Source: JAGLQA01 sp023135565
GTDB lineage: Bacteria; Acidobacteriota; Aminicenantia; UBA2199
NCBI GenBank assembly: GCA_030639305.1
Contig: DAOWCY010000014.1
Span: 1-57,794, forward strand
Reading direction: 5' to 3'
DNA: 57,794 bases
Part shown: piece after piece, positions 1 to 7,905 of the stretch
Position numbering within the stretch: position 1 is the first letter of the stretch
Layout: the number at the start of each line of letters is the position of its first letter
The notes under the pieces: generated by a model
Told to the model about the DNA's origin: nothing
The model's input: the letters and a program-made list of their open reading frames with translations, nothing else
Databases searched by the model: none
Position numbers and translations under genes: made by a program

Positions 1-93
1 CCTAAAAAACCTCGACCATCGAAGCCCAGAGTAACGAAGAGGGCGAAAAACAAGTGGATCAAAGGAAGATCGGGAAAATTGAATAATGCTTAA
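1..93 (+). CDS. possible 3' end of a CDS entering from the left
   Basis: Frame 1 is open from the first base to a TAA at 91-93 and gives 30 residues, very rich in Lys and Arg (for example KPRVTKRAKNKWIKG). The other two forward frames close within the first 35 bases. A basic tail like this occurs in many nucleic-acid-binding proteins, but I cannot name the family from 30 residues and the opening could be chance. Confidence 0.25.
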   Translation, partial: PKKPRPSKPRVTKRAKNKWIKGRSGKLNNA

Positions 94-103
94 GGCAACA
101 GTA

Positions 104-132
104 TTGCAGGGCCGCCGGAGGCAAAGTAATTT
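104..132 (+). promoter_or_regulatory. possible promoter of the BrnT-like toxin, spacer made of a GGAGG repeat box
   Basis: TTGCAG (104-109) and TAATTT (127-132) are separated by 17 bases. The spacer contains the GCCGCCGGAGGCA box that recurs across the window. The match to sigma-70 hexamers is only fair, so this is a weak call. Confidence 0.3.
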
Positions 133-205
133 CATGGAAGAGTTAATACATCCGACGTATCGTAATACCGCATAAAAAAATAATTTTTTTTGGAGGAAAT
201 GACTT

Positions 206-553
206 ATGAAACTTGACATTGTAAATACAATGTGGTATATTTGGGGCATGAAACCTTTTGAATGGAATAAAACGAAGAGCGAGTGGTTGAAAAACGAAAG
301 AAATATTTCTTTCGAAGAAATAGCAATCGCCCTGAGTGAAATAAAAAGGGTGCCCGCATTTAAGCATCCCAACCAGGGAAAATATCCGGGTCAAAAGGTT
401 TTTTTGGTGAATATAAAAGGTTATGCGTACATGGTTCCATTTGTCGAAGACACCGAAAAAATATTTTTAAAGACAATATTTCGGAGTCGAAAGGCAACCA
501 GGAAATATTTAAATGCCCAACAAGGAGAAAAAAATGGCTCAAAAAATGGCTGA
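206..553 (+). CDS. BrnT-like toxin (type II TA ribonuclease family)
   Basis: A 115-residue protein resembling BrnT/DUF497 toxins, which are small RNase-fold ribonucleases. Visible hallmarks are FEWNKTKSEWLKNERNISFEE near residues 18-38 (family pattern F-E-W-D-x-x-K-x3-N-x-x-K-H-x-I-S-F-E-E) and the tail IFRSRKATRKYL, the usual 'R-x-A-T-x-x-E' helix region. The His normally found after the Lys is not obvious. The start at 206 is chosen because TGGAGGA lies 8 bases upstream; the internal Met at 248, where many homologues begin, has no ribosome site. The antitoxin begins inside its 3' end, so the pair is translationally coupled. The family call rests on pattern and gene order. Confidence 0.6.
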   Translation: MKLDIVNTMWYIWGMKPFEWNKTKSEWLKNERNISFEEIAIALSEIKRVPAFKHPNQGKYPGQKVFLVNIKGYAYMVPFVEDTEKIFLKTIFRSRKATRKYLNAQQGEKNGSKNG

Positions 554-839
554 AACCGATGTGTCGGTACTGGATGACCCCGAAGAAGAGAAAGCGATTT
601 TGCAGGCATATGAGAAAGGGGAATTGGTTCCCGTAGAGAACCCGGAAGAAATGAGCGAAAAACTGATAAACGCTGCCCGGGCAACACTGGCAAAGACAAA
701 ACACATCAGTATACGTGTATCTGAAAAGGATTTGAGAAAAATAAAACTCAAAGCCTTAGAATCCGGGATACCTTATCAAACGATTATCGGTTCTTTGCTG
801 CATCGATATGCGGAGGGTAAAATTACTCTCAACCTCTAA
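534..839 (+). CDS. BrnA-like / CopG-like antitoxin
   Basis: A 101-residue acidic protein whose C-terminal half (HISIRVSEKDLRKIKLKALESG, then PYQTIIGSLLHRYAEGKI) looks like a ribbon-helix-helix DNA-binding domain: one beta strand followed by two helices. It is the expected partner of the upstream BrnT-like toxin and overlaps it by 20 bases. An in-frame ATG at 513 exists, but AAGGAG at 524-529 sits correctly before 534, so 534 is preferred. Antitoxins of this type normally repress their own operon, which would fit the single promoter region upstream of the toxin. Confidence 0.65.
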   Translation: MAQKMAETDVSVLDDPEEEKAILQAYEKGELVPVENPEEMSEKLINAARATLAKTKHISIRVSEKDLRKIKLKALESGIPYQTIIGSLLHRYAEGKITLNL

Positions 840-952
840 AGGATTTTTTTAGTCTACCCTTTAAAGTTCACTCAGGGTTGATGCTTTAGCCGGGATTTTT
901 TTGCCTTGCCCAAAACTTTATATTATCGGACGGGTTTACTGCTGCCGGGCTT

Positions 953-2374
953 TTAGCTCTTTCGATCTCCTCCCGAACACTTTAAAGCAATGATCGTCAT
1001 ATCGTCGTACTGTTTGCAGCTTCCGGCAAATTCAGTAACTTCCTTAAAGATGGTTTCCACCATACTTTTGACATTTTCCCGGTGATTGTCTATTACCGAT
1101 TGGAACAATCGTTCCTCGCCGAACTCTTCGGAACCGGGATTCATCGCCTCTATAAAACCATCGGTATACAAAATCAACCAATCATTTTCTTCTAATTGCA
1201 GTTCGAACTCCCGCACAGCGGCGCTAAAAAACTTCTCCTTTCTTATGCCTAAAGCAATGCCCTCGGGCTTCACCGGGGAACCGACTCCTTTTCGGTGCTC
1301 ATAGTGGACTGCCGGGTTATGTCCTGCCCTGACACAGGCGACTTTTTTTGAGTTCCAGTCCAACACGGCAATAAACATAGTAACAAAAGATTTCCGGTCT
1401 ATGGTTTTATACATCTGTTTATTGACATTGATGAGCACTTCTTTAGGAGACAGGTCTTCTCTCATATGGGACTGGATAAACCCTTTTGTCAGCGTCATAT
1501 AAAACGAAGCCGGCGTGCCTTTCCCGGACACATCGGCAATCACCATTGCCAGCTTATTTTTCCCCAAAGGGATAAAATCATAATAGTCGCCGCCCACCTC
1601 TTCCGCCGGTTGGCACATGCCCGCTATATCGAAACCGGGGATTTCCGGGTCTTCATGAGGTAAAAGGGATTTCTGGATATTCCAGGCAATTTCCAATTCT
1701 TTTGCCAGGTGTTCTTTTTCGATTTCCACCTGGATATCCTGCAGGGAGACTAACGTGTAGAGCTCGCCCTGCATGATAAATTGCGTGGCATTGATGGAGA
1801 GGTACAGCGGTTTGTTCGAAGACTCGATTTTCAGGGAAGTGCTGGACCCGGGTTTCAATTTCAGTAAGGTATTTACCAGGGGTTTGCTAAATTTCTCCAG
1901 CGCTTTGATATTCTTCAAACGGGTGATACCCAGCACCTGTTTTGCAGCGGTATTCAGGAGTTCCACATCGCCGTCTTTTTTGAAAGCGATCAAACCTACC
2001 CGTACGTGTTTGATTACGGTTTGCAGGTAGCGGAACTGCGTCTCTTTTTCGGAACGCAGGTCTAAAAATTGCCGGTATACCTTATTAAAAGATTTTCTCA
2101 GGTTATCGAAGGAATTCCCTAAGTGCCGGTCCGGGAAAGTCTGGGTGAAATCGTCGTTCTGGATAGACTGCAAGAAACGGTCTAAATCGCGGTTTGTTTT
2201 TTCCACGAAGCGGGTCAGGTTGTATATCAAGTAGGGAATCAGCATCCCCAGCACTACTTTTGAGATCAGGTAGTCAGGATTTTGCAGTAAAAAGAGGAAA
2301 AGAAAAATAGTCGCACTTATCAGTATTACGCGCAGGACAACCATCAAACGAAAGCGGCTAAAATATCCGGGCAT
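953..2374 (-). CDS. membrane-anchored SpoIIE/RsbU-type PP2C phosphatase
   Basis: Predicted Ser/Thr phosphatase of the SpoIIE/RsbU class, which usually dephosphorylates anti-anti-sigma (STAS) proteins. From this start (473 aa) there are two N-terminal hydrophobic stretches (about 10-30 and 38-52), a HAMP/PAS-like linker including FKKDGDVELLNTAAKQVLG, the phosphatase helix 'A.EIQKSLLP' variant (ELEIAWNIQKSLLP), and metal-binding motifs GGDYYDF, IADVSGKGTPAS and LYTDGFIEAMNP, then YDDMTIIALK. The frame is open to 2545, but the extra 57 residues precede the membrane segments and lack a ribosome site, so MPGYF at 2374 is used; a later Met is possible. It diverges from the gene at 2503. No STAS partner is in the window. 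Confidence 0.85.
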   Translation of the reverse strand: MPGYFSRFRLMVVLRVILISATIFLFLFLLQNPDYLISKVVLGMLIPYLIYNLTRFVEKTNRDLDRFLQSIQNDDFTQTFPDRHLGNSFDNLRKSFNKVYRQFLDLRSEKETQFRYLQTVIKHVRVGLIAFKKDGDVELLNTAAKQVLGITRLKNIKALEKFSKPLVNTLLKLKPGSSTSLKIESSNKPLYLSINATQFIMQGELYTLVSLQDIQVEIEKEHLAKELEIAWNIQKSLLPHEDPEIPGFDIAGMCQPAEEVGGDYYDFIPLGKNKLAMVIADVSGKGTPASFYMTLTKGFIQSHMREDLSPKEVLINVNKQMYKTIDRKSFVTMFIAVLDWNSKKVACVRAGHNPAVHYEHRKGVGSPVKPEGIALGIRKEKFFSAAVREFELQLEENDWLILYTDGFIEAMNPGSEEFGEERLFQSVIDNHRENVKSMVETIFKEVTEFAGSCKQYDDMTIIALKCSGGDRKS

Positions 2375-2502
2375 ACCTGTATCATACCACAAAAAGCAAA
2401 ATTTTGTGAAAATAAAAGAAATTTTTAGTGGAAATTTTTTCCAAAAAATTATAGAATATACCGGCAGGAGAAAATTTGGAATTCTCCTCAAGTGTATGAA
2501 AA

Positions 2503-2991
2503 ATGATAGAGTATACAGACCCGGAAATCCAGGATTTAATCGCAATGCCCAAAAAAATAGTAGTGCGCCCCAGGAAAGAGATGAAACTTCAGAACAGGCA
2601 CTATCGAAACGATATGAAATTAAAATCTTCTGATGAACAGTATGAATTTTCCGTATTTATGCGCAAGCATGCTGATTTTAATGAGAATTTTTCGATCGGG
2701 CTGGTTTTTCATCCTCACCATGAACCCAAAGAGTATGAGCTTATTCGATGCAACGGACCACATGGCTGGCATTTTCTTTTTGAACATCATGAAGCCTCTC
2801 ATATCCATATTGCCAATGAGAAAAACATCAGGGAAGGTTTAAAGGAAAATAGGGATGCACATGTTACCACAGGATATTCCACATACGAAGACGGATTGAT
2901 CTTTTTCCTGAGAAAATGCAATATCGTAAATGCGTCCGAATACTTCGATTTAGAAAAACAATTACCGTTACCTTTTGAAGGGGATGCATAA
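2503..2991 (+). CDS. DUF6978-like protein
   Basis: A 162-residue soluble protein beginning MIEYTDPEIQDLIAMPKKIV. I recall this N-terminus and the central 'F.v..R....-FSIGL.F...' strand pattern from the DUF6978 family, commonly encoded next to a DUF1828 protein. The middle (NGPHGWHFLFEHHEASHIHI) is His-rich and could bind metal or form an active site. It lies directly upstream of the DUF1828-like gene, with its TAA at 2989-2991 and the next ATG at 2993, so the two are clearly one transcript. Function is unknown; the pair is often found in phage-related or defence-like contexts, which is inference here. Confidence 0.55.
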   Translation: MIEYTDPEIQDLIAMPKKIVVRPRKEMKLQNRHYRNDMKLKSSDEQYEFSVFMRKHADFNENFSIGLVFHPHHEPKEYELIRCNGPHGWHFLFEHHEASHIHIANEKNIREGLKENRDAHVTTGYSTYEDGLIFFLRKCNIVNASEYFDLEKQLPLPFEGDA

Positions 2992-2992
2992 A

Positions 2993-3748
2993 ATGGATTA
3001 TTTAAGTTTATTGAAGGAGCAGTTTAATAATAGGATAGCCGTTAAAGAGAAGAGAACCGGCATATGGCAAATTTATGCTCCTTTTTATCACGAAGATGGC
3101 GATATGGTAGAGATATTCCTGGAAAAGTTAGAAGACGGTAACGTCCGGGTTTCCGATTATGGCATGACAGTGATGAGACTTTCCTATTCTTATGAACTGG
3201 ACACACCCAAAAAGATGGAAATATTCGGTAAGATTTTAAGCGAAAACCAGGTCAATGAAAAAGAAGGAAGTATTTACATCGACACAAGACCGGGATTACT
3301 TTATGGAACCATTACCCAGTTTGCCCAGACCATTGCTAAAGTTTCTAACATGAGACTATATAAAAAAGAAGTAATCCGATCTATGTTTTATGAACTTGTC
3401 AAAGAATTTGTGGGCGCGGAATTGGCTGAACATAAACCTCGATTCAGTATGCACCCACTGCCGGATAGACCGGAACTTGAAGTTGACTACTCATTTAATG
3501 ACAGGAAATACCCTCTATATTTATTTGCGGTGAAAGATGATAACAAAGCAAAAATGGTTACAATCTCCTGCCTGGAATTCTTGAATGCGGGGGTCCCTTT
3601 TACAAGCGCTGTTGTTCATGAAGAGTTTGAATCTTTATCAAGGACCGACAAGAAACTTATTCTAAGTAGAACCGATAAGCAGTTTCCAACCTTCGCCGAC
3701 TTTAAGATGAATTCTAATCGTTATATAAGCCGGGAATTATCCCACTAA
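2993..3748 (+). CDS. DUF1828-like protein
   Basis: A 251-residue soluble protein. The first ~90 residues (IWQIYAPFYHEDGDMVEIFLE, then VRVSDYGMTVMRLS) match the DUF1828 pattern: a beta-rich start with 'TPF...DGD.i.iyl....g...lsD.G.t...L'. The second half (ELEVDYSFNDRKYPLYLFAVKDD) resembles the companion DUF1829-type or nuclease-like half seen in phage DUF1828 proteins. The start at 2993 is chosen because AAGGGG at 2979-2983 is nine bases upstream; in-frame TTG 2975 and ATG 2984 have worse spacing. It is coupled to the DUF6978-like gene with a one-base gap. Function unknown. Confidence 0.6.
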   Translation: MDYLSLLKEQFNNRIAVKEKRTGIWQIYAPFYHEDGDMVEIFLEKLEDGNVRVSDYGMTVMRLSYSYELDTPKKMEIFGKILSENQVNEKEGSIYIDTRPGLLYGTITQFAQTIAKVSNMRLYKKEVIRSMFYELVKEFVGAELAEHKPRFSMHPLPDRPELEVDYSFNDRKYPLYLFAVKDDNKAKMVTISCLEFLNAGVPFTSAVVHEEFESLSRTDKKLILSRTDKQFPTFADFKMNSNRYISRELSH

Positions 3749-3763
3749 TCGTTTGCTTCTCAG

Positions 3764-3940
3764 CCGGACCGCGAAGCGGAGGCGCAGCGTACCCACCCTC
3801 TAAATTAACAGGAGTTTTGTTCAAACTTTTTTGGAGGTTCAGTGTGCTGAGGCCCCCAACTTCATTTTGACGGGGGCGGTGTGCCGAGGCCCCCAACATC
3901 AATTTAATGGGGGCGTCACCCGGCAGGGCCGCCGGAGGCA
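3764..3940 (+). repeat. mosaic repeat cluster with a 37-bp tandem pair
   Basis: The 276-base gap before the VWA gene is nearly all repeat. In order: a decayed GCCGC-GAA-GCGGC hairpin near 3770-3780; a short TTTTGTTCAAACTTTTTTGG stretch belonging to the AAACTTTT module; two tandem 37-bp units (3842-3878 and 3879-3915), each GTGTGC(T/C)GAGGCCCCCAAC ... GGGGGCG, so each unit can fold as GCCCCC/GGGGGC; then CGGCAGGGCCGCCGGAGGCA (3921-3940), the GGAGG box. Confidence 0.75.
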
Positions 3941-4024
3941 GGATGTAAATTTTTATACGGGGAAATATCCCGGTTCTGTCCGACAAATAAGTCGAACATC
4001 GAAAACCAATATCAGGAGGATATA

Positions 4025-5155
4025 ATGAAGATGAAAATGAAAGTATTAACGATTACGTTGATGGGGCTTTTGGTTTTTAGCTTTTCGCTCGGTGCGAAAG
4101 CAAAAAAAGAAAAACCTTTGGTGCAGTTGGCTATATTACTCGATACCAGCGGCAGTATGGAGGGACTGATCGAGCAGGCCAAAACCCAGTTATGGAAAAT
4201 CGTTAACGAGATGGCCCTGGCCAAAAGGGACGGCCAGAGTCCCCGGCTGGAAGTGGGACTTTATGAGTACGGCAAAGATTCCATTCCTAAGTCTGAAGGT
4301 TACTTACGCATGATTGTCCCTTTATCCGAAGATTTAGACAGGATTTCTGAAGAGTTGTTTAAGCTCAGGACTAATGGCGGCAGCGAATACTGCGGTAAAG
4401 TGATCCAGTCGGCCAGCGATGAATTACAGTGGAATAAAAGTAACAAAGAATTCAAAGTGATTTTTATTGCCGGGAACGAACCCTTTACCCAGGGGAGTGT
4501 GGATTACAAAACCGCCTGTAAAGCAGCCATATCCAAAGGAATCATCGTGAATACGATTTTCTGCGGCAATCATGAAACCGGTATCAGGACTTTTTGGAAA
4601 GACGGCGCCGACTTGGCCGACGGTAAGTATATGAACATCGATCAAAATCAGAAGTTGGTTCATATTTCCGCGCCCCAGGACAAAGAGATAGTCGAGTTAG
4701 GCCGGGAGTTGAATAAGACCTACATCGCTTACGGCAAAGGCGGCAGTAAGAAAAAAGAGAGGCAAAAAGCCCAGGATAAGAATGCCATGGCTGTCAGTGA
4801 AGAAGTGATGGTACAAAGGGCAGCGGCCAAATCCACCCAACAGTACAAGAATGTTGCCTGGGACTTAGTAGATGCGGAAAAAGAAGGTAAAGTCAAAGTT
4901 GAAGACATGAAAGATGAAGACTTGCCCGAAGAGATGAAAAAAATGAGCAAGGAAGAGCGCAAAGCCTACGTCGAGAAGAAGCAGAAGAAGCGGGCCGAAA
5001 TCCAGGCCAAGATACAGCAGTTGAAAAAGGAGCGGGACAAGTATGCAGCCGCAAAGAGAAAAAAGATGGCCGGGGATAATACCCTGGATTCTGCCATGAT
5101 ATCGGCCATTAAAGAGCAGGCAAAGACCAAGAAGTACAAATTTGAGAAGAAATAA
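4025..5155 (+). CDS. secreted VWA-domain protein
   Basis: A 376-residue exported protein. Residues 1-26 are a signal peptide ending SLGAKA. A von Willebrand A domain follows at about 31-235, with an intact metal-ion-dependent adhesion site D40-T-S42-G-S44. The last ~110 residues are a highly charged Lys/Glu-rich coiled coil. The start is fixed by AGGAGG eight bases before 4025. The next gene also codes a VWA protein in the same direction, but a 176-base repeat-filled gap separates them. VWA domains bind proteins through Mg2+; the ligand is not known here. Confidence 0.85.
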   Translation: MKMKMKVLTITLMGLLVFSFSLGAKAKKEKPLVQLAILLDTSGSMEGLIEQAKTQLWKIVNEMALAKRDGQSPRLEVGLYEYGKDSIPKSEGYLRMIVPLSEDLDRISEELFKLRTNGGSEYCGKVIQSASDELQWNKSNKEFKVIFIAGNEPFTQGSVDYKTACKAAISKGIIVNTIFCGNHETGIRTFWKDGADLADGKYMNIDQNQKLVHISAPQDKEIVELGRELNKTYIAYGKGGSKKKERQKAQDKNAMAVSEEVMVQRAAAKSTQQYKNVAWDLVDAEKEGKVKVEDMKDEDLPEEMKKMSKEERKAYVEKKQKKRAEIQAKIQQLKKERDKYAAAKRKKMAGDNTLDSAMISAIKEQAKTKKYKFEKK

Positions 5156-5184
5156 GCGGACGGTGCTTTTGTAGAACTGCCCCC

Positions 5185-5321
5185 GCAAAAATATTGTTTA
5201 GCTCAACGTTTGGGCAAATTCCAAGGCGTTTGGAAGGGGCACAAACGTATCGCTAAATAGAAGTTTTTGGAGGTGTCGGAACCTTTTTTCAAAAAGGTTC
5301 TGACCCGCCGGAGGCAAGGAG
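5185..5321 (+). repeat. mosaic repeat ending in a ribosome-binding site
   Basis: Between the two VWA genes. Contains the AACGTTTGGGCAA...CAAACG module, then AGAAGTTTTTGGAGGTGTC, a hairpin GAACCTTTTTTC/AAAAAGGTTC (about 5279-5301), and CCGCCGGAGGCAAGGAG (5306-5321). The same order occurs at 54055-54188. The final AAGGAG is the only Shine-Dalgarno of the VIT gene. Confidence 0.75.
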
Positions 5322-5331
5322 AAAAAAAAAG

Positions 5332-7599
5332 GTGAAAAATATGAAAAAATCAAAAATCAGTATATTATTACTATTAATATTTTGCTGCGCATCGTTTATG
5401 ATGGCGGACGGTTTTATCGTAATACCCAGGCCGCCCTGGCCTCATCCTCATCCGCGGCCCCGGCCCCCGGTGCCGCCCCGTCCATTCCCTTTAGAAGTGA
5501 AATACCACAAAGTGGACGTTAAGATCGAAGGCCAGACCGCCACTACTTTTATCGACCAGGTATTTTACAACCCCACCCGCTGGAGGCTCGAAGGTTTTTA
5601 TCTTTTTCCTATCCCCAAAAACGCCGTCATCGAGAAGTTTACCATGTTCGTTAACGGCAAAGAACTGGAAGCTGAACTCTTAGACGCGAAAAAAGCCCGA
5701 AAAATCTATGAAGACATCGTGCGCAGCCAGCGTGACCCCGCCCTGCTGGAATACAGCGGTTTAGGCGTGTTAAAAGCCAGGATATTTCCTATCGAACCCC
5801 ACTCGGAGAAGCGGGTCAAGCTGTCGTACCGTGAATTGTTGAAAAAAGACAACCACACCGTCGAATACCTGTACCCCCTCAACACCGAGAAATTTTCCGC
5901 CAAACCTTTAAAGGAAGTCAGCATAAACGTGGAAATAAAGTCTAAAGAGAAAATCAAAAACGTCTACTGCCCCACCCACAAAACCGAAATCATCCGCAAA
6001 GGCGACCACCGCGCCGTCGTCGGTTTCGAGGAGCGTAACACCAAACCCGACATCGACTTCAAACTCTACTACAGCACCGACAACAGCAGGTTAGGATTCT
6101 CGCTGCTCACCTACAAAAAAGGCAAAGAAGACGGTTTTTTCTTTTTGAGTGTCAGTCCCGGCATTACGGCCAAAAAAGAGGAGATCGTTGAGAAAGACAT
6201 CACCTTTGTGCTGGACGTATCGGGCAGCATGGCCGGGGAAAAACTCAGACAGGCCAAAAAAGCGCTGCTCTTCTGCATAGAAAATCTCAACAAAGGCGAC
6301 CGTTTCGAAATCGTGCGTTTTTCCACCGAAGCGGAAGCCCTCTTTAACGAGCTGCGTTTAGTTAATGAAAACAGCCGCCGCCGGGCCCGGCGGTTCATCA
6401 AAGAGCTGCGCGCCATAGGCGGCACCAATATAGACGAAGCCTTAACGCTTGCTTTGGAGAAAAAGCAGCAGCGCGGGCGTCCATATATGGTGATATTCCT
6501 CACCGACGGCAGGCCCACTATCGGCGTCACCGACGAGAATTCCCTGGTGGACAAAATAAAGAAAAACAACCTCTCCAACACGCGGATTTTTACTTTCGGC
6601 ATCGGCAGTGAGATCAACACCCACCTGTTGGACAAAATCACCGAAATGACCAGGGCCTACCGCACTTACATCTCTCCCTCCGAAGACATCGAAATCAAAG
6701 TGTCGGATTTTTATTCCAAAGTGCAGTCGCCCATATTGACAGGCATCGAATTGGATTTCGGCGGAAAAATTCGTATTTCCAAAACCTATCCCCGGGATTT
6801 GCCCGATCTTTTTAAAGGCTCGTCTCTGACCGTTTTAGGCCGGTATAGAGGCAGCGGCGGCGCGCCCGTGGTGCTGCGCGGCAAAATAAGGAACCGCAAG
6901 TGGAGTAAGGAATTCAGCGGCAGTTTTACTGCCCGCGGCGAGAAAAACGATTTTATTGCGCCCTTGTGGGCCGCCCGGCGCATCGGTTATTTATTAGACC
7001 AGGTCAGGCTGCACGGCAAAGACAAGGAGCTTGTAGACGAAATCACAGAATTGGCCAGGACATACGGCATTATCACCCCCTACACCAGTTACCTGATCGT
7101 GGAAGATGAACGCATCAATGTACGCCGCCGCGCCATCAGGGCGGATGACCGCACCATAGGTAAGATCGCCGAAGGGGATGCCGATTTTGAAAGCCGTAAC
7201 CGGGAAGAGTATTCCGGCATGAATAAAAAATCCGGCGCAGGCAGTGTACAGGCCAGTTCGGAAGTGCAGCAGATGAATACCGCCGACAACTATGCCCAGG
7301 CCAGGCCGGGCCGCAAGCGGCTCAAGTTTAAAGATGAAAAAGGAAAAACCCGGGAGCTTACCCAGCAAGTGCGGAACATCCAGGGCCGGGCGATTTACAA
7401 TACCGGCAAGTTCTGGGTTGATTCGCAGGTGCAGTCCCAGGGGACTCAAAAAATAAACCGCATAAAATTTGCCGGTAAGGAATATTTCGAGTTGTTGAAA
7501 AAGGAACCCCAGGCTGCGCAATTTTTGGCATTAGGTCAGAATGTGCGTTTTGTAATGAATAACATGGTTTACGAGATATATGAAACCGGCGGCAATTAG
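5332..7599 (+). CDS. VIT + VWA domain exported protein
   Basis: A 755-residue protein with an N-terminal signal sequence (hydrophobic residues about 9-24), a Pro/His-rich linker (PRPPWPHPHPRPRPPVPP), then a VIT domain (about 50-180; EVKYHKVDVKIEGQTATT, YLFPIPKNAVIEKFTMFVNGKELEAE), as in inter-alpha-trypsin inhibitor heavy chains and vault proteins. A VWA domain starts near 290 with MIDAS residues D295-V-S297-G-S299. The region near 590-620 has the family motif LARTYGIITPYTSYLI. GTG at 5332 has AAGGAG ten bases upstream; ATG at 5341 is the alternative. The repeat element upstream supplies that ribosome site. Likely cell-surface or periplasmic; ligand unknown. Confidence 0.9.
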   Translation: MKNMKKSKISILLLLIFCCASFMMADGFIVIPRPPWPHPHPRPRPPVPPRPFPLEVKYHKVDVKIEGQTATTFIDQVFYNPTRWRLEGFYLFPIPKNAVIEKFTMFVNGKELEAELLDAKKARKIYEDIVRSQRDPALLEYSGLGVLKARIFPIEPHSEKRVKLSYRELLKKDNHTVEYLYPLNTEKFSAKPLKEVSINVEIKSKEKIKNVYCPTHKTEIIRKGDHRAVVGFEERNTKPDIDFKLYYSTDNSRLGFSLLTYKKGKEDGFFFLSVSPGITAKKEEIVEKDITFVLDVSGSMAGEKLRQAKKALLFCIENLNKGDRFEIVRFSTEAEALFNELRLVNENSRRRARRFIKELRAIGGTNIDEALTLALEKKQQRGRPYMVIFLTDGRPTIGVTDENSLVDKIKKNNLSNTRIFTFGIGSEINTHLLDKITEMTRAYRTYISPSEDIEIKVSDFYSKVQSPILTGIELDFGGKIRISKTYPRDLPDLFKGSSLTVLGRYRGSGGAPVVLRGKIRNRKWSKEFSGSFTARGEKNDFIAPLWAARRIGYLLDQVRLHGKDKELVDEITELARTYGIITPYTSYLIVEDERINVRRRAIRADDRTIGKIAEGDADFESRNREEYSGMNKKSGAGSVQASSEVQQMNTADNYAQARPGRKRLKFKDEKGKTRELTQQVRNIQGRAIYNTGKFWVDSQVQSQGTQKINRIKFAGKEYFELLKKEPQAAQFLALGQNVRFVMNNMVYEIYETGGN

Positions 7600-7600
7600 C

Positions 7601-7852
7601 CGGACAATTAGCTGGACAATTAGCATTTAAACAATTAGCATTTAGCATCCGACCCCACTCGCGTGGGGGGGCGATAAGCCGCTGCGCGGCAAAGGAGAAG
7701 TTTTCTCTTTTCCTTGAAGATTGAGCATTATTAATTATGTAATGCCCTGCTGTTGTCCGATGCTAAATTTGCAATGCTAATTGCTAATTTTGCAATGTTT
7801 CGCAATGCCCTGTTTTTAGTTCCCTCCTATGTAAGTTAGTTGTTAAGGACAG
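7601..7852. repeat. gap with short word repeats and one mosaic palindrome pair
   Basis: About 250 bases after the VIT gene. 7601-7650 repeats the word GGACAATTAGC / CAATTAGCATTTA four times. 7653-7668 is CCCCAC-TCGC-GTGGGG and 7678-7690 is GCCGC-TGC-GCGGC, with AAAGGAG just after. 7720-7810 is an AT-rich run of overlapping TGCTAATT, GCAATG and GCTAAAT words. The same words recur at 14065-14125. No gene seen. Confidence 0.7.
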
Positions 7853-7877
7853 GGGGCCCGGAGCCTCCCCGGGCCCC
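7853..7877 (-). terminator. GC-rich hairpin downstream of the LamG gene
   Basis: A nine-base-pair stem, GGGGCCCGG (7853-7861) with CCGGGCCCC (7869-7877) and a seven-base loop, lies 28 bases past the LamG stop codon. There is no T tract, so intrinsic termination is uncertain. Confidence 0.4.
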
Positions 7878-7905
7878 GCTGCCCTCAGACCTGATCCCGA
7901 TAGTC

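Noticed and set aside
2375..2545. 57-residue N-terminal extension of the SpoIIE-type phosphatase
   Set aside because: No ribosome site, precedes the membrane segments, and runs into the divergent gene's leader.
6111..6641. 176-codon minus-strand frame inside the VIT/VWA gene
   Set aside because: It is antisense to a well-supported VWA domain, has Ser/Arg-rich low-information sequence and no ribosome site.
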